A stretch of DNA of 64,000 nucleotides from Symbiodinium natans. Taxonomy: Eukaryota; Sar; Dinophyceae; Suessiales; Symbiodiniaceae. The stretch is taken from contig CAJNDS010000269.1 in assembly GCA_905221605.1 (NCBI GenBank), positions 496,767 to 560,766 of the forward strand. Reading direction: 5' to 3'. This document shows, one piece after another, positions 20,801-29,467 of the stretch (the first letter of the stretch is position 1; every line of letters begins with the position of its first letter). The position numbers and the translations under genes were made by a program. The notes under the pieces were generated by a model. That model was not told the origin of the DNA. It searched no databases and saw only the letters and a program-made list of their open reading frames with translations.

Positions 20801-23800
20801 GGGTTTAGGCCTAAACTCAAGGGAACAGTCCACTTCTAAATACTTATTCAGTTTCATGACGTTCGGGTTGGGTCCGAGAGTCAAAGGAATGGTAGGGGGG
20901 TCGGGGTTTCAGGTCACAGGTCAGGGTCTCAGGTCACAGGTCAGGGTCAGGAACCAGGAGAGCCCAGGGAGGGGGCCAGCAGGGCCAAAGACCCCAGCCA
21001 CCTGCAGGCACAGGGGGGTTTGGGGTATTTTCATTATTATAAGGGACCAGTACTGGTCCCGAGAAAAACGTGTTCCGGTACCGGGCCCATCGTGGGCGCT
21101 ACCGACCCCCATGCTGTGGGAGGCGGGCGAGCGACCTGGGTCGGCTTGCGCCATCGAGGTTTAGGGTTTGGGGTTTAGGGCTAGGGCTACAGTTTAGGGT
21201 GTAGGGTTTGGGGTATCGCGACTATGCGTGCACGGGGGCTTTTAAGAACCTGAATGATCACACTTATGGCCCACTCTTACCTAGGGTGCCGTAACCTGTA
21301 GGACGCCCATGACCTACTTCTTCCCTCGCTGTAGGGTTAGACCCAGATGAAACAAAAAAGGGCACCCGTTGGGAGCAACCCGGTTCCCTACCACTCCACA
21401 CTACTGGTTTAAGGTTTAGGGTTCAGGGCTTTACTGTACGACCCTAAACCCCGAACCCCAAACCCTCAACCGATCTAGACCCCAAACCAGGGGGTTGTGG
21501 CTTTTGAGCACTCCTGCTCTCGTAGGTCGGCTCTTGGGCCATGTTTTTTGTTTCCTGCACTGGGATCATGTTGAGCAACATTTTTCATAAACCCTAGAAA
21601 CCCTCGAGCCCTGTAATTCCTAGAAGCCCTCGAAACCCTAGAAGCCCGAAACCCAAACTCAAAACCCTAAACCCTAAACCCTACACCCTAAACCCCAAAC
21701 CCTAAACCCCAAACCTGAAGCCCTCGAAACCCTAGAAGCCCGAAACCCTAAACCCCAAACCCTAAACCCCTGAAAACCTAAACCCCTAAACCCCCTAAAT
21801 CGAAACCCTAAACCCTAAACCTTAAACCCTGAAGCCCTAAACCCCAAACCCCCTAAACCCTTAAACCCGAAATCCTAAACCCCAAGCCCCCTAAACCCAA
21901 AATCCTAAACCCTAAGCCCTATAAACCCTAAACCCTACACCCTACACCCTACACCCTAAACCCTAAACCCTAAACCCTAAACCCTAAACCCTAAACCCTA
22001 AACCCTAAACCCTAAACCCTAGCCCTAAACCCAAAACACCCTGAACCCACCTCCTAAACCTCTAAACCCTCGAGTCGATGTGATGACTTTCCAGGGCCTT
22101 CCTGCTCGTGGGCGCCCCTGGGGCAGCCAGGGCCCCTGGCAGAGGTTTTAGGGTTTAGGGTTTAGGGTTTGGGGTTGAGGGTTTGGGGTTTCGGGTTTAG
22201 GGTTTCGGGTTTAGGGTTTGGGGTTTCAGGTTTAGGGTTTGGGGTTTAGGGTTTAGGGTTTAGGGTCTGGGGTGTAGCCTTCCTCAAATTATATCAGGGC
22301 AACTAGCATGCCCCGACAATTTTGAGAACTCCTTGGTTGCATGGACGTTGGTTCTGCCGCGGCCTTAAGTATTGGCCTGCTCTCCCGTCTCGAAGGGTAT
22401 TTTGCATGTATGAGTATGTATGCATATGCATGTATCGATCTGGCGAGTTCTCAAGATGTCGAAGGGACCATATTTTTGAGAGAAGTGACCATCTATAAAT
22501 ATAAATAAATAAATAAATATATATATATATATATATACGTATATATACCCTAAAGCCTAAACCCTATAAACCCTATATATGTGTATGTATATTGCTCGAG
22601 GTTTAACAAAAGGATGCCTCGCTTCCCGAAACGAACACAAAGTCAACCGGTGAGGTTGTTGTGCTGGCGGCCGTTGGGCGCGAGGCCTCTGAGTGTCTGG
22701 AAACCCTGAGCCCTATTAGGGTTTAGGGTTTAGGGTTTAGGGTTTATAGACCCTAAACCCTCAACCCTAAACCTTAAACCTCAAAACCTAAACCTGAAAC
22801 TTGGGTATAGCGTTGCAATGCCCATGTCGAGCGGTTGAGTTGAGGCGGTTTAGAGTTCCCTAACGTAAGCCCTAAACGTAAACCTTTAGGTTACCCGGCC
22901 CTGCGTGAGAAAGGGTATCAGGTCCTTGGGATTCGAACCTGTTAGGCTTCTTGGGCTTTTTGGAGGGTTTCAGGTACTTGAAGCTGGAATCACAGGTGAC
23001 CAAACATAAAGTAGGGTTTACAATAGGGGTTAGGCCCGGCTGCGGGGCAGGTTGCAGCCAGAGAGTCCAGGACGGCAGTACCGAAGATGTCCCCAGCCTG
23101 ACCACAATGTCCGTAGGAAACAACCAAAACACACCTAGGGTTTAGGGGTTTAGGGGTAAGGGTTTAGGCGTTAGGGGTTTAGGGGTTTCGGGGTTTTGGG
23201 TTTAGGGTTTAGGGTTTAGGGTTGAGGGTTTAGGGCTAAAATCAGAGTCCGTAGCTCGCCAGGCCTTAGATCGGATGCAGATGCTGGAGAACACGGTGCT
23301 GCTCCATCTTATCAGGCGCTTGGCCTGCGCTAGAAAGGTCAGAATGCAGAGAAATGCGGAACCCAAGGGTTTTGGTCTTGGAGCTTTGAAGGATTTTGAA
23401 GGTCTATTCTTGGCTTGGGAGACGGAGGGGCTTGGCCTACTTGGAGAGCAGGCCCTACCCAGGGTGAGGATATTTCTCACCCTAAGCCCTAAACCCCAAA
23501 CCCTAAACCCTAAGTCCAACGCACCGCAGCCAACATGGGCCTCGTGAGACAGGGTCTCAGGTAGGGACAAAGCCTTAAATTCAGGCACGGGTAGCACTGG
23601 GGTCTTTGGGGCACCGCGCTTCTCCCCAAGACCCTAAACCCTAAACCCTAAACCCTAAACCCTAAACCCTAAACCCTAAACCCTAAACCCTAAACCCTGA
23701 ACCCTGAACCCTGAACCCTGAACCCTGAACCCTGAACCCTGAACCCTGAACCCTGAACCCTGGACCCTGAACCCTGAACCCTGAACCCTGAACCCTGAAC

Positions 23801-25885
23801 CCTAAACCCTAAACCCTAAACCCTAACCCTAAACCCTAAACCCTACACCCTAAACCCTAGCCCTAAACCCTAAACACGCTGAACCCACCTGTGCTTCTGG
23901 GCAGGGTCTTCTCCGTCGACTTGGGGAAGCTGCAGCCTCCCGCCTTGCTGGAAAGTCGGGGACCTCAGGTTAGTTTAAAGGTTCCGGTGTTTTTTAATTG
24001 GGCTTTTCATTCACTGCGTTCCCCTTTCACGCTGTTTCGTACTATTTTATTAGTGGTTTTACAAGGAGTGAAAGGACGCGTGAAAACCACCAATAAAATA
24101 AGTGAACGAAACGAGGTGAAAGGGCCCTATATTATTAGTACTAAAGGGCGTGCATTAATTTACCCCTTTAGTACTATTAATATAGGGGCATGAGTGAATA
24201 AGTGAAGCGCATTCACGAAGACCAACCATAAGAAACAGCCCTAGAAACCGTACCATAATGCTGTAACCGCTGGGCTGGAACGAACTCTCTTGACAAGGAA
24301 CCCACCCTCGGGACCCCAACCAATCATTCACCCTTTCCAGCACACTTTGAGACAGGAACCCAACAGCCGTACCATCTTGACTTAGAAACCGTACCATTCA
24401 TCTCTCTGGGCTTTAAGACACAGGATACCACTCTCTTGACTCTGAAGCTCTATCTCTAGCTCCTGTAAACCTCTATCACCAGGATACACCTTTAGGACGT
24501 ACCATCTTGACTTAGAAATCCACCCTCAGCTCCCTCTATCTCTAGCTCCTGTAAACCTCTATCTCTAGCTCCTGTAAACCTCTATCTCTAGCTCTAACCA
24601 ATCAACCTCTATCTCTAGTACATAATAACCCACCCTCGGTAAATCTTATGTTTATTGCGTTTACTTCACGAATACTATTAATAAAAACCCAATAAAATAA
24701 GTGAATTTGCATTTCGTTCCTTTCAGGCTTATAAAGAGTGCTAATTTAATATCCTTTTCTTCACTCCCTTATCTCCTCGTATTATTAGTACTTAAAAGGG
24801 CACATTATTATTATATTCGTTTACTCGTTCATGCATATCTTCACGGATTCTCTTCTCTTTATCTTTTCTTACTGCATTCATTAATTATATCTTCTCCTTT
24901 CATTCTATTATTATTTAGTTCTCTTCTTACTTCGTTTACAAATGAACGGAGTGAATGAATATTTATTCTTTATGTATTTACATATACGTATGTATACATG
25001 TATGACATGGTGAAACGATATTTACTCACAGTATTCTCGCTTCCCCGACTTACACAAAATAGATCTATTCGCACCACCCCACGCTCTTAGAGACTTCCTA
25101 GCCTTATGGATTGAGGATTGCCGCCCTTTCCTGTCATTTTTTCTCTATTCAATATACCATACATACACCCTATATACGCATAGCATACACGATGTGGGAC
25201 ACATACACCCTATATACATGATTACACAATATTTCCACACGAGGCGGGGCCCTACACTTGGCTTGCCCGCACTGGGTCGAAAGTGCAACTTTGTGCTACC
25301 TTATTGAAAAGTAAAATAAAGCCAAAAAGGCAAAGGAACTAAGGTTGCAGCAAAGAACCACAGAGATGTATACTATGTTTCTGCACGTCTTTGTTTGCGC
25401 AGCAGGTCTGTAAGCCCTTCTGGAGAATTACACAACCCTAAAACCTAAACCCTAAACCCTAAACCCTACCATGGGCCAGGGTTCATGAAGGCCTGTCTAT
25501 TGGCACAGCTGCTTCGGCCCAGGCGGAAACAAGCAAACATGTGGATCCCCCTTTGGTTTTCCTTGTACGTCTTCTTCTCTGCTATTGGGACGGGGTTTCT
25601 CTGGGGTCCCACTACAAAAACGACCCCAAACCCTAAACCCTAAACCCTAAACCCTAAACCCTAAACCCTAAACCCTAAACCCTAACCCTAAACCCTAAAC
25701 CCTAAACACCGGAACCTTTAATAGATATAAATAAATAAATGAATAAATATAAGCGTATATATATATATATAAGCACGCCAGAACCGTGTGACTTCCTTCG
25801 ATCCTTTGCGCAGGCGCCTGCCAGGGCATGTTCCGCGCGCTCTTCGCCGAAGCCGCGCGGCGCATGGACTCGCTCAAGCCGAGGG
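14723..25885 (+). CDS. Probable RAP/FAST-type helical-repeat protein, scattered exons
   Basis: Several islands carry the same helical signature. They are 14723-14830 (EFTLRCLVTIVWSYATF), 15164-15217 (ALFQSIGDHLISQARA), 16380-16446 (LFQELARRAAVRLQDFKQQA), 16608-16690 (AQLSKEVAGIMWGFAANNFF), 16926-17055 (VLTPQQLTNILPLPR), 20491-20574 (RQALGRLGELSNQLLVNLA), 23254-23365 (RQALDRMQMLENTVLLHLIR), 23905-23968 (VFSVDLGKLQPPALLE) and 25814-25885 (GMFRALFAEAARRMDSLKPR). Tryptophan followed by a small residue, then Y or F and A (WSYATF, WGFAAN), is typical of FAST-kinase-like and heptatricopeptide/RAP proteins, which bind organellar RNA. The family is inferred by eye. Two genes could be present over 11 kb. 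No start, stop or RAP domain was identified. Confidence 0.4.
15446..15735. repeat. CCCTAAAA and CCCTAGAA 8-bp variant array
   Basis: About 290 bp of 8-bp units with one extra A or an A-to-G change, ending in pure CCCTAAA at 15,702-15,733. The 8-bp period differs from the neighbouring 7-bp arrays. Confidence 0.92.
15973..16198. repeat. CCCCCTAAA 9-bp variant array
   Basis: About 225 bp of mostly CCCCCTAAA units. In the minus frame it would encode a Gly-Gly-Leu repeat, which I treat as an artefact. Confidence 0.9.
16380..16446 (+). CDS. Helical-repeat exon (LFQELARRAAVRLQDF)
   Basis: Follows GGCCTGCAG and reads LFQELARRAAVRLQDFKQQA. Arrays lie close on both sides (16250-16351 and 16460-16550). 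The LF-x-x-L/I-A pattern recurs in the exons at 15,164 and 25,814. Confidence 0.55.
16608..16690 (+). CDS. Helical-repeat exon (VAGIMWGFAANNFF)
   Basis: Reads AQLSKEVAGIMWGFAANNFF with no stop. The W-G-F-A motif is the best single match to FAST/RAP-type repeats in the window. The frame stays open to about 16,720, so the right edge is uncertain. Confidence 0.55.
16926..17055 (+). CDS. Possible exon of the helical-repeat gene
   Basis: Reads LDFFGEWQRYNVERSQVL then TPQQLTNILPLPR. Amphipathic, no low complexity, and not repeat-derived. The edges are not fixed. Confidence 0.4.
17060..20490. other. Exon-poor stretch with family 4 copy, arrays and AT microsatellite
   Basis: Family 4 element at 17,812-17,924, variant units at 18,590-18,730, CCCTAAA at 18,788-18,890, TTTAGGG at 18,985-19,050, TA microsatellite at 19,755-19,845, and CCCCAAA array at 20,405-20,480. 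Islands at 17,411-17,453, 18,405-18,475, 18,895-18,965, 19,365-19,412 and 19,950-20,140 are open and may be exons, but I cannot assign them. Confidence 0.45.
19397..19412 (+). other. Third copy of the GCCAAGGCGGGGTGAG motif
   Basis: Identical over 16 bp to the right-hand copy of the duplication that flanks the telomeric array at 32,492-32,592. Here it follows an open island reading EIAICSLAAAKAG and is 28 bp upstream of a TTTAGGG array. Confidence 0.6.
20491..20574 (+). CDS. Possible exon (RQALGRLGELSNQLLVNLA)
   Basis: Unique GC-rich island between a CCCCAAA array and a TTTAGGG array, open throughout and helical. It resembles the exon at 23,254 (RQALDRMQMLENTVLLHLI), which suggests repeat units of one protein. 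Confidence 0.45.
20575..23250. other. Exon-poor stretch with long arrays and one family 7 tail
   Basis: Arrays at 21,660-22,035 and 22,145-22,265, AT-rich microsatellite at 22,495-22,590, and a family 7 fragment at 22,447-22,491 ending GAGAAGTGACC. Open islands at 20,657-20,740, 22,620-22,700 and 23,030-23,120 could not be assigned. Confidence 0.5.
23254..23365 (+). CDS. Possible helical exon (LDRMQMLENTVLLHLIRRLA)
   Basis: Open and amphipathic, not repeat-derived. Begins near ARQALDRMQ and runs to about RNAEPK. Placed in the helical-repeat gene by pattern only. Confidence 0.45.
23633..23875. repeat. CCCTAAA array with a homogeneous CCCTGAA block
   Basis: CCCTAAA at 23,633-23,695, then about 14 tandem CCCTGAA units with one CCCTGGA at 23,696-23,801, then CCCTAAA again. 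The variant block is uniform, as expected from local amplification. Confidence 0.93.
23905..23968 (+). CDS. Possible exon (VFSVDLGKLQPPALLE)
   Basis: Follows TTCTGGGCAG. Open and GC-rich. Ends near GACCTCAG, beyond which composition drops abruptly into the AT-rich island. Confidence 0.45.
23985..25260. mobile_element. AT-rich array-free island with fold-back repeats
   Basis: About 1.3 kb with no telomeric array and much higher AT than its flanks. It holds two inverted repeats: 24,044-24,060 with 24,083-24,099, and 24,125-24,148 with 24,163-24,188 (CTATATTATTAGTACTAAAG). The word TTTAGTACTATTA and a related ATTATTAGTACTTAAAAGGG recur at 24,168 and 24,780. No transposase frame is visible; the frame at 24,701-24,958 is low complexity. 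It could be an unclassified element or part of one. Confidence 0.5.
24445..24625. repeat. CTCTATCTCTAGCTCCTGTAAAC minisatellite
   Basis: Units of about 23 bp built from CCTCTATCTCTAGCTCCTG occur at 24,450, 24,536, 24,559 and 24,580, with diverged partial units around them. Confidence 0.8.
25616..25706. repeat. CCCTAAA array
   Basis: About 13 units with one unit lacking an A. It resumes the array pattern after the AT-rich island. Confidence 0.95.
25814..25885 (+). CDS. Helical-repeat exon (GMFRALFAEAARRMDSLK)
   Basis: Follows CTTTGCGCAG and reads ACQGMFRALFAEAARRMDSL then KPRE. Same LF-x-x-x-A pattern as the exons at 15,164 and 16,380. A GT microsatellite follows in the intron. Confidence 0.55.
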
Positions 25886-25921
25886 AGCCCCCTTTCTTTC
25901 TTTTGTCGTTTGCTTGTTGTT

Positions 25922-25948
25922 GTTTTTTTTTTTTGTGTGTGTGTGTGT

Positions 25949-25987
<39 letters not shown>

Positions 25988-26022
25988 TGTGTGTTTGTGT
26001 GTGTTTGTGTGTGTGTGTGTGC
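25922..26022. repeat. GT microsatellite
   Basis: Poly-T followed by about 80 bp of GT with rare GG and TT interruptions. Cysteine/valine-rich frames across it are artefacts. Confidence 0.95.
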
Positions 26023-26029
26023 AGGGGTT

Positions 26030-27080
26030 TAGGGGTCTAAGGGTTTAGAGGTCTAGGGAGTTTAGGGTTTGGGGTTTGGAGTTTCGGGTTTCGGGGTTTC
26101 GGGTTGAGGGGTTTCGGGTTTAAGGGTTTAGGGGTTTAGGGGTTGAGGGTTTTCGGTTAGGGATTAGGAGCGTTTTAGGGTTGAGGGGTGGTTAGGGTGT
26201 AGGGGGTTGAGAGCCCTCAGTCCATTCATCACGAAAACGAGGGTTTGTGCAAGCTGCATGACGATGATGGCGCTGCCTTCTCCTTGTTAGGGAGGGTAGA
26301 GTAGCCCCCGCTTCTGAATTTGGTGGCTATTCTGGTAGGGTTTGGGGCATAGGGTGATAAGGTGCGCACGGCGTTGGGTGTTCGAGGATGGGAGGGTTCT
26401 GGTTGTCCGACACTCCGCAGGAGATGCAAAGTTTATCACTCCTTTGCGCGCAACCTCTGGGTCTGCCCGACGCCGGCGACATGACGGCGGGAGACCTGAG
26501 AAGTCCGCAGCTCAGTGACAGCTTTCGTCCGCAAGAACCATGGATACTGTACCTTCAGATCCCCAAAATGCAATAGGCCTCATGACCTTACCCCTATATT
26601 TCCGGAAACCCCCAGAAATTTGACATAGGCTCCGTCCCGCTGACTCCGAGGTTGCTGCTTCGCGCTTGTGGGTTCCTCAGGAGTGCTCGGCGAGTAGGCG
26701 CTTGTTGCACCCTTGGCATTTGGGGCCCGTCCTTCGAGCCGCCTGCTTGTAAGGCCACCACAGGTACTGGGGCGCACCAGCCTTTGTCCCTCCTGGATGA
26801 GCTGGTAGAGGACAGACCGGCTTGCTTGAAGCACCAGGCTGTTGCCCACCACGATGCTTGAGCAAAGATGGCCCCGCAGCGGGCGCGACGTGATCGTGAC
26901 ATGGTGTGGTGATGATTGTTCAACTCCTCTCCTCCTGGCATGTTGGCTTACTTGCTACCAGTAGAGGAGCAGCAGCATGTATGATACAACGATACAGCGT
27001 AGAGTCTGTAGAGCACATGGTTTCATTGTCAGCACCAGGCGTGGAAATCTCTATCGAGTCCTTGCAGCTTTCACCTTCAG
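26030..27080. promoter_or_regulatory. Array-poor upstream region of the RRM gene, with a probable trans-splice acceptor
   Basis: Degenerate TTTAGGG variants end by 26,220. From there to the RRM start I find no telomeric array, the longest such gene-bearing stretch. Immediately before the gene is TTGCAGCTTTCACCTTCAG, a pyrimidine-rich tract ending in AG at 27,079-27,080, 15 nt before the ATG. In dinoflagellates this would suit spliced-leader addition. The overlapping frames at 26,388-26,941 show no recognisable domain. Confidence 0.5.
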
Positions 27081-27095
27081 GGCAGCGGTGAACCA

Positions 27096-27653
27096 ATGGC
27101 AGCGCCCCCCCGGATGCAGAATGGCCCTCCGAGCGAGGACTTGTTTGTGACGGGGCTTCCCTTGGAATGCACCAGCGTCCAGGCCAAGCAGATATTTCAG
27201 CAGTATGGCAGCGTCAAGCAGGCGAACGTTCTGCCGGTGGCCTCCGGCAAGACAGCCGCGGCAGCCTTCATTATCATGGAGTCGGTGGAGGATGCGAGGT
27301 GGGTCATTGACCACGTCAACGGCAACGTCCCGCAGGGCTTGTCGAGCCCAGTCACCGTGGTCTTTGCAACTCCGCGGGCGCAGCGCCCCAACGGCGGCAA
27401 GGGGAAGGGTGCCATGAAAGGCATGCCGCCAGAGATGATGCAGATGATGACGATGATGATGTCCGCCATGGGCAAAGGTGGCGGTGGCGGTGGAGGGGAC
27501 TGGGGCAAGGGTGGAGGTGACTGGGGCGCTGGTGGAGGCGACTGGGGCGCGGGTGGAGGCGACTGGGGCAAAGGTGGCGGGGACTGGGGTGGAGGTGCCT
27601 GCTACGGCATGGCAGACATGAAGGGCGGCAAGGGTTTCGGGGGCAAGTGGTGA
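27096..27653 (+). CDS. RRM RNA-binding protein with Met-rich and Gly/Trp-rich tail, intronless
   Basis: Complete 185-residue frame from ATG to TGA. Residues about 15-90 form one RNA recognition motif: RNP2-like LFVTGL at 16-21, a helix containing AKQIFQQYGSVKQANVLP, RNP1-like AAAAFIIM, then SPVTVVFATPR as the last strand. A Met-rich segment (MMQMMTMMMSAMGKG) follows, then repeats of GGGDWG with K or A between them, ending in KGGKGFGGKW. This resembles small glycine-rich RNA-binding proteins abundant in dinoflagellates, with likely roles in RNA processing, stability or translation. RNP1 lacks the usual aromatic pair, so RNA affinity is uncertain. It is the only intact gene here and has no intron, in contrast to all its neighbours; a processed, reinserted cDNA is possible. 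The ATG is the first after the acceptor AG. Confidence 0.93.
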   Translation: MAAPPRMQNGPPSEDLFVTGLPLECTSVQAKQIFQQYGSVKQANVLPVASGKTAAAAFIIMESVEDARWVIDHVNGNVPQGLSSPVTVVFATPRAQRPNGGKGKGAMKGMPPEMMQMMTMMMSAMGKGGGGGGGDWGKGGGDWGAGGGDWGAGGGDWGKGGGDWGGGACYGMADMKGGKGFGGKW

Positions 27654-29460
27654 GCATATCTGAGAGGCAGCAAATCGCATTAATGAACGGCTAGGGCCGC
27701 CGAGGAGAAAAAGCCACGTGCAAGAGAGGAGAGCTTGCGCTGCGAGCTTGCTGTCAGACTTCCAATGCGCTGCTGTGATTCGGCATTGCCTTCACCTCAA
27801 TCTGGTACTATAGGGGGTCGGAAGACTTCCCTCATGGTCCCAGTATAACTAGACCACAACCAAAACCCCATCAAGGCCCCTATAGTCAGTATAGTTGAAT
27901 GCATTCTGATGCAGGACGATCACGAGGTGTTCTGGGATCCTGACCCAGTCGAGGCTCCACCCCGCTAGCTTTGTCTCCAACGCCATGACTACGATGAGCT
28001 GCGGTTAGGTTTTAGGGTTTAGCGTTAGGGTTTAGGGCTTCGGCTCGATGCTATGAGTTATATATATTTTGTATATGTATATATAGAGATATGGTCAGTT
28101 CTCAAAAAATGGTCTGGTTTTGGGTACCCTAGGTATGAGGCGCCGCCTTGCAATCGCAATCCCAAAAGGGACCATAGTTTAGAGAAGTGACCATACATAT
28201 ATATATATATACACATGTGTGTATACACATATGCAAATCTTTAAGTCCGTATAGAGACGTGCATGCACTTTGAATCACTGCACTATGATACATGCAGAAT
28301 AGTTGTAATGGTACTCATGGGTGGTCTCCGAAAATTGGGGGGTTTCTTCTTGGGGGCTCCCCATAGCAGAGATCAGATCATGGTATCTTATTGTGGGGGT
28401 CAGGGGGGGTCCCTCCTAAAGTCTCCATCCCAAACTTTCTTAGACCCTTCACCCAAAACATCCCAAACTGCAAACTCTAAACCCTCAATCCCAAACCCTC
28501 AACCCTAAACCCCGAACCCCAAACCCTAAACCCTAAACCCCACACCCCAAACCCTAAACCCTAAACCCCAAACCCCAAACCCTAAACCCCCCGCCCTCAT
28601 CCTAAATCGACCCGCGCGAGTCCCCAAAGCGGACGCCTTCGGCCCCGAGCAGCGCGCCGCCGGCCGCGGCCGGATTCCAACAAGGCGTGGCTTAGGGTTT
28701 AGGGTTTATAAGGGTTTAGGGTTGAGGCTTATAGGCTTTAGGCTTTAGGGTTTGGGGTTTGGGGTTTAGGGTTTCGCGTTTCGGGATTAGTGTTTAGGGT
28801 TTAGGTGGCTCAGGGCTCTAGGGGGCTGACGTTTTAGGGGGTTGGGGGGCGGTTGGGGGTTAGAGGGTTTAGTGTTTGGGTAGGGCTTTAGGGGCCTTAA
28901 GTTGTAGGGGGTTTAGGGGCGGTTAGGGGGGTTTAGTGTTTGGGCTGGCGGGCTTTCGGGGTTTGGGCGGTTTGGGGTTGCTGGGATTAGGTTTTCGGGT
29001 TTGCTGGATTTCGTGTCATGTGGTGTGAGAAAAGGGACTCCCCAAGCCACCCCAGCAGACATCTTCGGAATTGTTTTGGATTTTTGGTTTTGGTTTGGAC
29101 CTGCGAGGTTCGCGGTTTTCAGGGTTTCAGGGTACTACAAGTGCCCAAAGAATCTCCAATGCTCTCCTGCAAGAAACTCAAATTTGTGTTTTTTGCGTTA
29201 TTGCTGTTATTATCGTACAAACAAACTATTCTAACTAAATAGGCCCATCTCCTTCCCTTCTTGAAGGTTCTCCATAATTTGTTCTACGACATGGCTAACC
29301 CTAACCCCTAAACCCCAAACCCCAAACCCCAAACCCTAAACCCCAAACCCCAAACCCCAAACCCCAAACCCTAAACCCTAAACCCTAAACCCCAAACCCC
29401 AAACCCCAAACCCTAAACCCTAAACCCCAAACCCTAAACCCTTAACCCCCGTTGCGTCGC
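27654..29460. other. Downstream non-coding stretch: family 7 element, AT microsatellites, arrays
   Basis: Starts with unique 3' sequence. A palindromic stretch with CTATAGGGGGTCGG and CCCCTATAGTCAG lies at 27,810-27,885. Family 7 element at 28,093-28,192. CCCTAAA/CCCCAAA arrays at 28,490-28,590 and 29,296-29,450, and degenerate TTTAGGG variants at 28,690-28,990. The island at 28,600-28,690 is GC-rich and open but unassigned. Confidence 0.55.
28093..28192. mobile_element. MITE-like TIR element, family 7, in AT microsatellite
   Basis: Starts GGTCAGTTCTC and ends GAGAAGTGACC, near-perfect inverted ends; ATGGTC and GACCAT extend the pairing. It sits between two TA-rich runs, consistent with insertion into AT repeats. 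Related tails GGGACCATA through GAGAAGTGACC occur at 22,447-22,491 and 49,446-49,483. Confidence 0.78.
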
Positions 29461-29467
29461 GCTGCAG

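Noticed and set aside
22915-22955. GGGATTCGAACCTG, resembling a minus-strand tRNA T-arm
   Set aside because: The T-stem does not pair and no acceptor stem or anticodon arm of the right spacing is present.
25739-26048. Cys/Val-rich frames
   Set aside because: Translation of the GT microsatellite. Only 25,814-25,885 is exon-like.
27051-27680. Long frames opposite to or overlapping the RRM gene
   Set aside because: Shadows of the GC-rich RRM gene; composition follows its codons and no domain is present.
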